The notes beneath the pieces were generated by a model. The model saw only the letters and a program-made list of their open reading frames with translations. It was not told the origin of the DNA and did not search any database. A stretch of 64,000 nt of DNA, from positions 1-64,000 of the forward strand of contig JAFXCQ010000024.1 in NCBI GenBank assembly GCA_017521425.1. The letters run 5' to 3'. Shown one piece after another: positions 27,496 through 34,079 of the stretch. Position numbers and translations under genes: made by a program. Numbering within the stretch: position 1 is the stretch's first letter; each line of letters opens with the position of its first letter. The stretch comes from Clostridia bacterium. GTDB taxonomy: Bacteria; Bacillota; Clostridia; Oscillospirales; Acutalibacteraceae.

Positions 27496-28239
27496 ATGTC
27501 AGGACATTCAAAATGGAGTACAATTAAAAGAAAGAAAGAAAAAACTGACGGCGCAAGAGCAAAGGTCTTTACAAAAATTGGTAGAGAAATTGCAGTTGCA
27601 GTTCGCGAGGGCGGACCAGACCCTGCAGGTAACTCTAAATTAAAGGATGTTATTGCAAAGGCTAAAGCAAACAATGTTCCTAACGAAAACATTGAAAGAA
27701 TCATAAAAAAAGCTGCTGGTGATAACTCAACTGAAAACTACGAAAATATCGTTTACGAGGGCTATGGTCCTGCAGGTATTGCGGTAGTTGTTGAAGCACT
27801 TACAGACAACCGTAACCGTACCGCTGGTGATGTTCGCCACTACTTTGATAAATTCGGTGGTAATATGGGTACATCCGGTTGCGTTATGTTTATGTTTGAC
27901 CGCTTCGGTGTTATCATCGTTGAAAAAGATGGTGTTGATGAAGAAAAACTTATGGAAGATGCTATTGAATGCGGTGCAACAGATTTCCTTACAGATGATG
28001 AAGAAATCTTCGAAATCCGTACAGAGCCTAACGACTTAGGTGCTGTAAGCGGTGACCTTGAAGCAAAGGGCTATAAATTTGTTTCTGCAGAGGTTGCATA
28101 CATTCCACAGACTTACACTCGTCTTGAAGACCCAGACCAGATGAAACAAATGAGCAGAATGTTAGAAATGTTTGAAGACAACGACGACATTCAGGCAGTT
28201 TGGCACAACTGGGAAAATGAAGACGAATACGAAGGCTAA
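27496..28239 (+). CDS. YebC/PmpR family protein (translation/transcription factor)
   Basis: A 247-residue TACO1/YebC protein starting MSGHSKWSTIKRKK as usual, with GPGG-like and ALTDNRNRTAGDVRHYFDK blocks. Classically annotated as a transcription regulator. Recent work on the family ties it to translation of proline stretches (established for some members, not shown here). AAAGGAG precedes the ATG by 9 nt. It is followed by the SRP RNA gene. Confidence 0.95.
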   Translation: MSGHSKWSTIKRKKEKTDGARAKVFTKIGREIAVAVREGGPDPAGNSKLKDVIAKAKANNVPNENIERIIKKAAGDNSTENYENIVYEGYGPAGIAVVVEALTDNRNRTAGDVRHYFDKFGGNMGTSGCVMFMFDRFGVIIVEKDGVDEEKLMEDAIECGATDFLTDDEEIFEIRTEPNDLGAVSGDLEAKGYKFVSAEVAYIPQTYTRLEDPDQMKQMSRMLEMFEDNDDIQAVWHNWENEDEYEG

Positions 28240-28267
28240 TTTTCAACTGAAATTCATACAATTTCTA

Positions 28268-28296
28268 TTGATTTTTGAATTCAAATAAGTTATAAT
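28268..28296 (+). promoter_or_regulatory. Sigma-A promoter of the SRP RNA gene
   Basis: TTGATT (28268-28273), 17-bp spacer, TATAAT (28291-28296), just before the RNA start. Confidence 0.8.
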
Positions 28297-28303
28297 ACTT
28301 ACC

Positions 28304-28456
28304 TAAAGCACACTCAGCTCCGTCATGCGACGAGTGGGTCCTGTGCGACGGGGCACCGTGAACCATGTCAGGCGGGGAACCGAGCAGCATTAAGCGGATC
28401 GTTCTGTGCGCCACAGTCCGCCTATTCGTCGTATGACCGAGTTGAGTGTATTTTTT
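28304..28456 (+). ncRNA. ffs: Signal recognition particle RNA (small bacterial type)
   Basis: The Ffh-binding apical hairpin is clear: GTCAGG, then CGG-GGAA-CCG, then AGCAGC (about 28367-28390), with a GGAA tetraloop and the conserved asymmetric-loop bases. The outer ends pair (ACACTCAGCTC with GAGTTGAGTGT), and the 3' arm runs into TTTTTT, forming the terminator. Length about 145-150 nt, longer than the 4.5S E. coli form but without evident Alu domain features. It sits between yebC and dnaX, as in other Firmicutes where scr lies beside dnaX. Confidence 0.93.
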
Positions 28457-28486
28457 ATTTAAAATTATTTACAAGGAGTGAGTATA

Positions 28487-30232
28487 TTGCATAAAGCACT
28501 TTACAGAAAGTGGCGCCCACAGGTTTTCAGCGATGTTTCAGGGCAGGGCCATATTACTGAAACCTTGATGCACGAGGTTGAGGCAGGCAGACTTTCTCAC
28601 GCGTACCTTTTCACAGGTTCACGCGGTACTGGTAAAACAACTTGTGCAAAAATACTCTCAAAGGCAGTTAACTGTCTTAACCCACAAAACGGTAACCCTT
28701 GTAATGAATGTGAAGTATGCCGTGGTATTGATGATGGCTCAATTTTAGATGTTACTGAAATTGACGCAGCAAGTAACAACGGTGTTGACAACATTCGTGA
28801 TTTAAGAGAAGAAGCAAACTTCACACCTGCAGTTGCCAAGTACAGAGTTTATATCATAGATGAGGTTCATATGCTTTCAACAGGTGCTTTTAATGCACTT
28901 TTAAAAACTCTTGAAGAACCACCAAGTCATGTGCTTTTCATTCTTGCAACAACAGAGGTTCACATGCTCCCCGCTACTATCCTTTCAAGATGTCAGCGCT
29001 TTGACTTCAGAAGAATCCCACCAGAGGATATAGCGAAAAGACTTTTACTCGTATCACAAAATGAACAAATCACTTTAGCAGAAGATGCCGCTATGCTTAT
29101 TGCAAGAATTGCAGATGGTGCATTAAGAGATGCACTTTCAATTCTTGACCAGTGTGCAAGCTTCAGTGAAGATATTTCTGTTAATACTGTTAGTAAGGCA
29201 GCAGGTCTTTTAGGTAGAGATTATCTTTTCGAAATTTCTGATGCTATAAAAAATCAGGATAGCAGTACTATTCTCAATATAATTGACCGACTTCACGCGT
29301 CCTCTTGTGATATGGAAAGACTTGTGAGTGAGCTCGTCAATCATTTCAGAAACATTATGATTGTAAAGACAACAAAAAGACCAGAAGAATTTGTTGTCTG
29401 CACACCAGATGAACTTAATCGTTACAGAGAATTTGCTTCTGATATAACTTACGGGACAATTCTTTATATAATGGAAACTCTTTGCACAGAGTCTTCGCAG
29501 CTTAAATACAGTGCTCACCAGAGAGCAAAAGTTGAAACAACTCTTATAAGGCTTTGTTCCCCTGCACTTTCAACTGATAATTCTGCACTCGTTGCAAGAA
29601 TAGATGAATTACAGGCACAAATAATGATGCTTAAGGCTAATGGTGTTTCTGCAACACCAGTTACTTCTCAACCACAACAAACTGAAAGCATCAGAGAAAC
29701 TCGCGTGATTGAAGAAAACTCTCCAACCACAGAAACAATTCACGTGTCAAGCGAATCACCTTTACAGAGCGAAGAACCGCAGCACACAAGGGATGAAGAG
29801 CCTCCTCTACCACCTGAACCACCTGTTACAGCACCTATAATCGAAGAGCCTGTAGCACCAAAAGCTCCTGTTGATATGACACTCGTTACAGAGTCTGACA
29901 AGGCATTGCCCTTTACAAGTTGGAACAATTGTGTAGAGCAATTTGGTAAAATAAACAAACCTCTTTACCCTATGCTTCAAGGCTCGGAGGCATTCAGAGC
30001 AGGCAATACTGTATTTATAAAATCAAAGAGCCCTGCATTCCCTGCTCTTTTTAAAAACAAGACAAATTTTGACCAGATTCAGGAAGCTATTATGAGAGCA
30101 ACGGGTGAGAAATTAAGACCTGCTATTTATAGTGATGGTGAATCTCCTGCTGCAAATGAAAATGCAGAGCCTGTTGATGTTTTAATTTCAAAGCTCAGCA
30201 AGATGCAAATAGATTTTATAGTTGAAGAATAA
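28487..30232 (+). CDS. dnaX: DNA polymerase III subunits gamma and tau
   Basis: A 581-residue clamp-loader ATPase. Start ALYRKWRP, Walker A GSRGTGKTT (near 45), four-Cys zinc module (CLNPQNGNPCNECEVC), Walker B IIDEVHML (near 125), SRC motif LSRCQRFDF (near 168). A Pro/Glu-rich linker (about 390-460) precedes the tau C-terminal domain. TTG 28487 is chosen because AAGGAG lies 8 nt upstream; the GTG at 28478 is inside the Shine-Dalgarno. Downstream ybaB and recR form the conserved replication/recombination trio. Confidence 0.96.
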   Translation: MHKALYRKWRPQVFSDVSGQGHITETLMHEVEAGRLSHAYLFTGSRGTGKTTCAKILSKAVNCLNPQNGNPCNECEVCRGIDDGSILDVTEIDAASNNGVDNIRDLREEANFTPAVAKYRVYIIDEVHMLSTGAFNALLKTLEEPPSHVLFILATTEVHMLPATILSRCQRFDFRRIPPEDIAKRLLLVSQNEQITLAEDAAMLIARIADGALRDALSILDQCASFSEDISVNTVSKAAGLLGRDYLFEISDAIKNQDSSTILNIIDRLHASSCDMERLVSELVNHFRNIMIVKTTKRPEEFVVCTPDELNRYREFASDITYGTILYIMETLCTESSQLKYSAHQRAKVETTLIRLCSPALSTDNSALVARIDELQAQIMMLKANGVSATPVTSQPQQTESIRETRVIEENSPTTETIHVSSESPLQSEEPQHTRDEEPPLPPEPPVTAPIIEEPVAPKAPVDMTLVTESDKALPFTSWNNCVEQFGKINKPLYPMLQGSEAFRAGNTVFIKSKSPAFPALFKNKTNFDQIQEAIMRATGEKLRPAIYSDGESPAANENAEPVDVLISKLSKMQIDFIVEE

Positions 30233-30258
30233 ATTTCAAAAAAGGACGGTACAATAAA

Positions 30259-30603
30259 ATGAAAGCAAGAATTCCAAACCAAGGCGGTAACTCACAAGCA
30301 AATATGATGAAAAAAATTCAGGATATGCAAAACGAAATGGCACGCGTTCAACAAGAGGTTGAAGAAAGCGAATTTGAAGCTTGTTCAGGTGGCGGTGCTG
30401 TTGAAGTTAAAGTAAACGGTAAGCACGAAATTCTTTCTGTAAACATCAAACCTGAAGTTGTTGACCCTGATGATGTTGAAATTCTTTCAGATATGATTGT
30501 TGCTGCAACTAACGAAGCATTAAGAAAAGCATCTGAAACAATGGAACAAAAAATGGGTGGCGTTACAAGTGGCCTCGGGCTTCCTGCAGGCTTCGGATTT
30601 TAA
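30259..30603 (+). CDS. YbaB/EbfC family nucleoid-associated protein
   Basis: A 114-residue small DNA-binding protein with a Met/Gln-rich N-terminal helix (MMKKIQDMQNEMARVQQEV), a central GGGAVEVKVNGKHEILSV strand region and a Gly-rich end. Homodimers coat DNA. Always found between dnaX and recR in this group. AAAGGACGG precedes the ATG. Confidence 0.95.
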   Translation: MKARIPNQGGNSQANMMKKIQDMQNEMARVQQEVEESEFEACSGGGAVEVKVNGKHEILSVNIKPEVVDPDDVEILSDMIVAATNEALRKASETMEQKMGGVTSGLGLPAGFGF

Positions 30604-30612
30604 GGAATAAAT

Positions 30613-31215
30613 ATGGCAACGTATGATGTAGCAGCGCTCGAAAAATTAGTAGAGCAGTTTCAAAAAATACCATCAATCGGCAGAAAAACTGCACAGCGAA
30701 TGGCTTTTCATGTGCTTGATTTGCCAGACTCTGAGGCAAAAGAATTTGCCGATGCAATAATGGAAGCTCACACAAAAATTCATCATTGCTCACTCTGTCA
30801 CAATTTAACTGAGAATGAGCTTTGCCCCATTTGTGAAAGTAATTCACGCGACCACTCTATTCTTTGCGTGGTTGAAGACCCTCGTGATGTTCCCGCCCTT
30901 GAAAGAACAAGAGAGTTTCAGGGTGTTTATCACGTTTTACACGGTACAATTTCGCCAATGAATGGTGTAGGCCCAGACCAGCTCACTATAAAGTCTCTTG
31001 TAGAGAGAGTTGCAACTGGTGAAGTTAAAGAAGTTATTATGGCGACAAATCCTACCTTAGAGGGTGACACAACTGCAATGTACATAAGCAAGCTCTTAAA
31101 ACCATTTGAAGTAAAGGTTACAAGACTCGCTTATGGTATTCCAGTCGGTGCAGATATAGAGTACGCAGATGATGTTACTTTACTTCGTGCACTTGAAGGC
31201 AGACGCGAATTATAA
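30613..31215 (+). CDS. recR: Recombination protein RecR
   Basis: A 200-residue protein. The HhH motif (VEQFQKIPSIGRKTAQRMAF) is at residues 8-28, the C4 zinc finger (CSLCHN...CPIC) at about 57-72, and the Toprim domain with LCVVEDPRDV (near 80) and VIMATNPTLEGDTTAMY (near 140) follows. It works with RecF/RecO to load RecA at gaps. It starts 9 bp after the ybaB stop. Confidence 0.98.
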   Translation: MATYDVAALEKLVEQFQKIPSIGRKTAQRMAFHVLDLPDSEAKEFADAIMEAHTKIHHCSLCHNLTENELCPICESNSRDHSILCVVEDPRDVPALERTREFQGVYHVLHGTISPMNGVGPDQLTIKSLVERVATGEVKEVIMATNPTLEGDTTAMYISKLLKPFEVKVTRLAYGIPVGADIEYADDVTLLRALEGRREL

Positions 31216-31249
31216 ATTCCAATAAATTTTAAGAAAGGATGAAATGATT

Positions 31250-31714
31250 ATGCCGAAAGCAGAAAGCAAAACAGTTGCACAAAACAAAAAAGCATACCAC
31301 GATTATTTCGTCCTTGAAACTTATGAAGCAGGGATTGAGCTTTGTGGTACAGAGGTTAAATCCTTAAGACTCGGCAAGGTTAATCTTAAAGATTCCTGGT
31401 GTAGCGTTGTAAATGGTGAAATGCTCGCAAATGGTGTGCATATTTCACCCTACGACCACGGAAACCGTTTTAACCGCGACCCATTAAGGCCCAAAAGACT
31501 TTTAATGCATAAGAAAGAAATTATGCGTCTTATGGGCGAGGTTACAAGGCAAGGTTGCGCTTTAATTCCACTTTCCATATATTTTAATTCACAAGGCAGA
31601 GCAAAAATGCAGCTTGGTCTTTGCAAAGGTAAAAAACTCTACGACAAACGAGAAGATGCCGCAAGAAAAGACGCACAACGCAACATTGAACGCTCACTTC
31701 GCGAAAAGAATTGA
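31250..31714 (+). CDS. smpB: SsrA-binding protein SmpB
   Basis: A 154-residue trans-translation factor: NKKAYHDYFVLETYEAGIEL and GTEVKSLRLGKVNL near the start, VHISPYDHGNRFNRDP in the middle, basic C-terminal tail that enters the ribosomal A site. It carries tmRNA to stalled ribosomes, and the tmRNA gene follows 303 bp later. ATG 31250 (MPKAESK) is 10 nt after AAAGGA; ATG 31244 is also possible. The stop codon TGA is the first three bases of a heptamer repeat array. Confidence 0.96.
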   Translation: MPKAESKTVAQNKKAYHDYFVLETYEAGIELCGTEVKSLRLGKVNLKDSWCSVVNGEMLANGVHISPYDHGNRFNRDPLRPKRLLMHKKEIMRLMGEVTRQGCALIPLSIYFNSQGRAKMQLGLCKGKKLYDKREDAARKDAQRNIERSLREKN

Positions 31715-31739
31715 AAATTGAGATTTGAGAATTGAGAAT
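31712..31739 (+). repeat. Heptamer array A-left (consensus TGAGAAT, 4 units), starting at the smpB stop
   Basis: Four consecutive 7-base units (TGARADT type) run from the smpB TGA itself. Then follows a small hairpin AACGC-TTC-GCGTT (about 31744-31757). The reverse-complement partner array is at 31866-31900. Confidence 0.75.
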
Positions 31740-31865
31740 TTCGGAACGCTTCGCGTTGAATATAGTGTAAATGAATTTAGTTTTTTCTTTCATTTATATT
31801 TTACTGAATGCTTCAATTGATAATATCAGGTTATTTTCACAATATATAATGCTGACCGCAGGTCC

Positions 31866-31900
31866 ACAATTCTTAATTTTTAATTCTTCATTCTTAATTT
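31866..31900 (+). repeat. Heptamer array A-right (consensus TTAATTC, 5 units)
   Basis: Five 7-base units in phase. Rotated and reverse-complemented they match array A-left (ATTCTYA versus its complement), so the two can pair across the 126-bp middle (31740-31865). That middle has no gene; it holds a TATAAT box at 31845 and a GACC-GCA-GGTC hairpin. Confidence 0.75.
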
Positions 31901-31936
31901 GAGCAAAGCGAATACAATCGGACGCGTAGCGTCCCC

Positions 31937-31999
31937 TTAACTTTTCACTCTTCACTTTTCACTCTTCACTTTTCACTCTTCACTTTTCACTCTTCACTC
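31937..31999 (+). repeat. Heptamer array B (TTCACTC/TTCACTT alternating, 9 units)
   Basis: Nine in-phase 7-base units; most alternate in the last base, giving a 14-bp superperiod. A 15-bp palindrome GGACGC-GTA-GCGTCC (31920-31934) stands before it, and tmRNA begins 18 bp after it. Confidence 0.85.
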
Positions 32000-32017
32000 T
32001 TGAGCGAAGCGAAATAT

Positions 32018-32368
32018 GGGGATGAAAGGATTTCGACGGGGATTTTGAACCCAGATAAGCGAGCAGTGGAGTGGCACCACTATAAAAGTCACAACTTAAA
32101 AATAACTGACAATAATAAAACAGTTTTAGCTGCTGCTTAATGGCGGCTCATCCTGACTGAAAGTACCGCGATTCAGTTAAGGGTGTCATCTTAGCGGTGC
32201 ACCGGCACAAGTGAGAGCCTTGTAGCTTGTACGGACTCAAAAGGCTACCCTTTAATTTAGCCTGTTTATCGGCGATTTTAAAGGGGAAACTTAAAAGATA
32301 AACTACGCTCGTAGAAAGTTTGGGGAATAGGTCTTCGGACGCGAGTTCGAATCTCGCCATCTCCACCA
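32018..32368 (+). ncRNA. ssrA: tmRNA (transfer-messenger RNA)
   Basis: The 5' end GGGGATG pairs with 3' CATCTCC before an encoded CCA (32366-32368), including the G3-U70 wobble needed by alanyl-tRNA synthetase. GTTCGAATCTC (T arm) is at about 32345-32355. The tag reading frame ends ...NNKTVLAAA with TAA at 32130-32140; the resume codon is uncertain (ATA, ACT or GAC just upstream). One-piece tmRNA of 351 nt. It releases stalled ribosomes with SmpB, encoded just upstream. Confidence 0.96.
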
Positions 32369-32369
32369 G

Positions 32370-32402
32370 AAAAAAGCACTTGCGAAAGCAAGTGCTTTTT
32401 TC
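32370..32402 (+). terminator. Terminator of ssrA
   Basis: AAAAAAGCACTTGC, loop GAAA, GCAAGTGCTTTTTT: a stem of at least 13 bp directly after tmRNA. Confidence 0.93.
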
Positions 32403-32406
32403 AGTT

Positions 32407-32577
32407 ATATTCGCCATCGGCGAGTGATATTGCTACGCAGTGATATTCGGCTAACGCCGAGTGATATTGCCCTTCGGGCAGTTAAGTGGCGAATATAATA
32501 TCACTGAAACCGTAGGTTTCAATATCACATTTTGCATAGCAAAATATATAACTCCGTCGAAGACGGAATATCACTAA
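32407..32577. repeat. Array of seven variable mini-hairpins joined by AGTGATAT linkers
   Basis: Seven tiny palindromes with different stems and 3-4-base loops: TCGCC-ATC-GGCGA, TGC-TAC-GCA, TCGGC-TAAC-GCCGA, TGCCC-TTC-GGGCA, TGAAACC-GTA-GGTTTCA, ATTTTGC-ATA-GCAAAAT, TCCGTC-GAA-GACGGA. The first ones are separated by AGTGATATT; the later ones carry its reverse complement AATATCACT. In addition 32407-32417 and 32487-32497 (TATATTCGCCA and its complement) enclose the first half. No protein is encoded. Confidence 0.8.
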
Positions 32578-32644
32578 AAACTAACGAATATGTAAGAGTT
32601 TAAATTCATTCGCAGAACTGCCGATAATATCTTTTTCGTTTTGT

Positions 32645-32679
32645 ATTCATTTTTCATTATTCAATATTCATCATTCATT
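32645..32679 (+). repeat. Heptamer array C-left (consensus ATTCATT, 5 units)
   Basis: Five in-phase 7-base units, ATTCATY-like. The inverted partner begins 13 bp later. Confidence 0.8.
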
Positions 32680-32692
32680 CGACAGGATTTTC

Positions 32693-32744
32693 AATGAATA
32701 GTGAATGATGAAGCCGCTTTGCTGATGAATAATGAATAATTGAT
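32693..32744 (+). repeat. Heptamer array C-right (consensus GATGAAT, 6 units)
   Basis: Three units (AATGAAT, AGTGAAT, GATGAAG), a 10-bp interruption, then three more. They are the reverse complement of array C-left, so a long imperfect hairpin can form. Confidence 0.8.
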
Positions 32745-32990
32745 TTACAAGTTGCGGTTATTTTTTTGTGGTAAAAATAAGGGGATGTTTCTGTAATTGG
32801 ATAAACGGAGATTTACGCAACCCGAAACACAAAGACAAATTACAGCAAATCAAAAAACAATTCGGCTTATAATACAAAAACCACTTGCCTTACGCTGAAA
32901 CATCCTTATGACAATCAGCGTGAAGTGCGACTTTTCTTTTTGGTGGAACTAAGTTTGCCTTTCGGCAAGTTAAGTTACTTCGTAATGATA
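32745..32990. other. Non-coding stretch with scattered hairpins; no gene seen
   Basis: No convincing ORF with a ribosome site. A hairpin ACGCTGA...TCAGCGT with outer CACTT/AAGTG pairs lies near 32892-32931, followed by TTTTC-TTTTT (terminator-like). Two further mini-hairpins, TTGCC-TTTC-GGCAA (32955-32968) and TTAC-TTC-GTAA (32975-32985), are joined by AGTTAAGT, a linker also present in the larger hairpin array, and followed by TGATATTTC. Confidence 0.55.
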
Positions 32991-33023
32991 TTTCATCTGT
33001 GAGAATAGAATAATTTCATTATA

Positions 33024-33052
33024 TTGAAAAACATCATATTTAGTGATATAAT
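33024..33052 (+). promoter_or_regulatory. Sigma-A promoter of the membrane protein at 33102
   Basis: TTGAAA (33024-33029), 17-bp spacer, TATAAT (33047-33052), 49 nt before the ATG. Confidence 0.75.
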
Positions 33053-33101
33053 ATGCTAAATCGATTCGATAAATTCTATCCAATCACAAAGGAGATGAAC
33101 T

Positions 33102-33938
33102 ATGATTAAGAAAGGATTTAAACTTTCCTCTATCAAAAATGTAGCACTTGCATTGATTGGACTTGCCTTAGTGTTTTTTTCGTGTTTGTCAATCTTTACA
33201 ATAATTGAAGCTTTTGTAATGAAAGAAAAAATACCATATCTTTATGGGAGTTATATACCATACCGTGAGTTTCTTATTATTGGCATTTGTATTGTCGTTT
33301 TCATCTTGATGCTCTTGTTTAACATACACATTAAGCGTAAATGGCTTTCTGCGTTGGTAAACATAATCGTTATCATAGCACTATACAATCCGATCACTTT
33401 TTTTGTAAGTCTCATGGCAATTCCTACATGTGTGAATTACTACACGATTGAAAGTGAAGCTGACTTCAACCAGTGTGCAGATGATATGGGAATCGATTTT
33501 AGTAACTTCCCCAAGTACAACGAATTTAAAGAGCAAAACGCTCAATTTATCGGCAAGGTTGAGGCTGGATTTTTCTTTTATCAGTCTATTACAGCAATCG
33601 TAAAATACGATAGCCTTGAACTATGTGAGGAAGACTACAAGACTTACATAGATTCTCATGAATTTTTGACAGAGCCTGTTATTGACTCCAATGGTGATTA
33701 CCTAATTGCCGCACCTGAGTTTTATTGCAAAGGAATCTTTTTTAAGGTTGTAAGCGCAGAAGAAAAATATCAGTTCCCTAAGAGAATATATATGGTTGGT
33801 ATTGATAAAGACAACTCAACGCTATACTACCTTTATCTTGAAGACCACGATTTAGACTATATAGCAGATTCGTCTGCACAAGACCTTGAGAGGGAGATGG
33901 AAAAGCGGGTTGCGGACCAGTTTAATTTCGACAAATGA
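33102..33938 (+). CDS. Membrane protein of unknown function
   Basis: A 278-residue protein not recognised. Three hydrophobic segments (about residues 13-37, 53-74 and 82-108) are followed by a 170-residue soluble domain, probably outside, starting near CVNYYTIESEADF and containing aromatic-rich strands (YLYLEDHDLDYIADSS). AAAGGAG is 8 nt before the ATG, with its own promoter and terminator. It is a monocistronic gene next to the repeat island and may be an accessory gene. No function is proposed. Confidence 0.75.
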   Translation: MIKKGFKLSSIKNVALALIGLALVFFSCLSIFTIIEAFVMKEKIPYLYGSYIPYREFLIIGICIVVFILMLLFNIHIKRKWLSALVNIIVIIALYNPITFFVSLMAIPTCVNYYTIESEADFNQCADDMGIDFSNFPKYNEFKEQNAQFIGKVEAGFFFYQSITAIVKYDSLELCEEDYKTYIDSHEFLTEPVIDSNGDYLIAAPEFYCKGIFFKVVSAEEKYQFPKRIYMVGIDKDNSTLYYLYLEDHDLDYIADSSAQDLEREMEKRVADQFNFDK

Positions 33939-34037
33939 AACACATTTAGAGATAGAAATTATTCTTATTTCACAAATTCCAATTTGTTGGTCGGTTGCAA
34001 CCCATATCAAAAATTGAGTTATAATTCATAAAAAACA

Positions 34038-34072
34038 GGATGTAAAAACTTTCGTTTTTACATCCCTTTTTA
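34038..34072. terminator. Bidirectional terminator between the membrane protein and the ABC exporter
   Basis: GGATGTAAAAAC (34038-34049) and GTTTTTACATCC (34054-34065) form a perfect 12-bp stem with loop TTTC and T-runs on both sides, between convergent genes. Confidence 0.9.
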
Positions 34073-34079
34073 TATTTAA

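Noticed and set aside
31937..31999. TTCACTC run as a CRISPR or phase-variable promoter tract
   Set aside because: There are no spacers between units, and no promoter boxes at correct spacing around it. It is classed as a heptamer array.
32148..32417. 89-codon ORF on the minus strand inside ssrA (contains MARFELASEDLF)
   Set aside because: It is antisense to tmRNA and its terminator. The sequence is the well-known false ORF seen on the back of tmRNA T-arm/acceptor regions, and there is no ribosome site.
32407..32577. Hairpin array as a CRISPR
   Set aside because: The constant units are only 8-9 bases, the variable parts are self-complementary, the linker flips orientation half way, and no cas gene is present.
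32745..32950. Possible remnant of a transposon or gene after ssrA
   Set aside because: No reading frame with recognisable residues and no terminal inverted repeats with target duplications could be found by eye.
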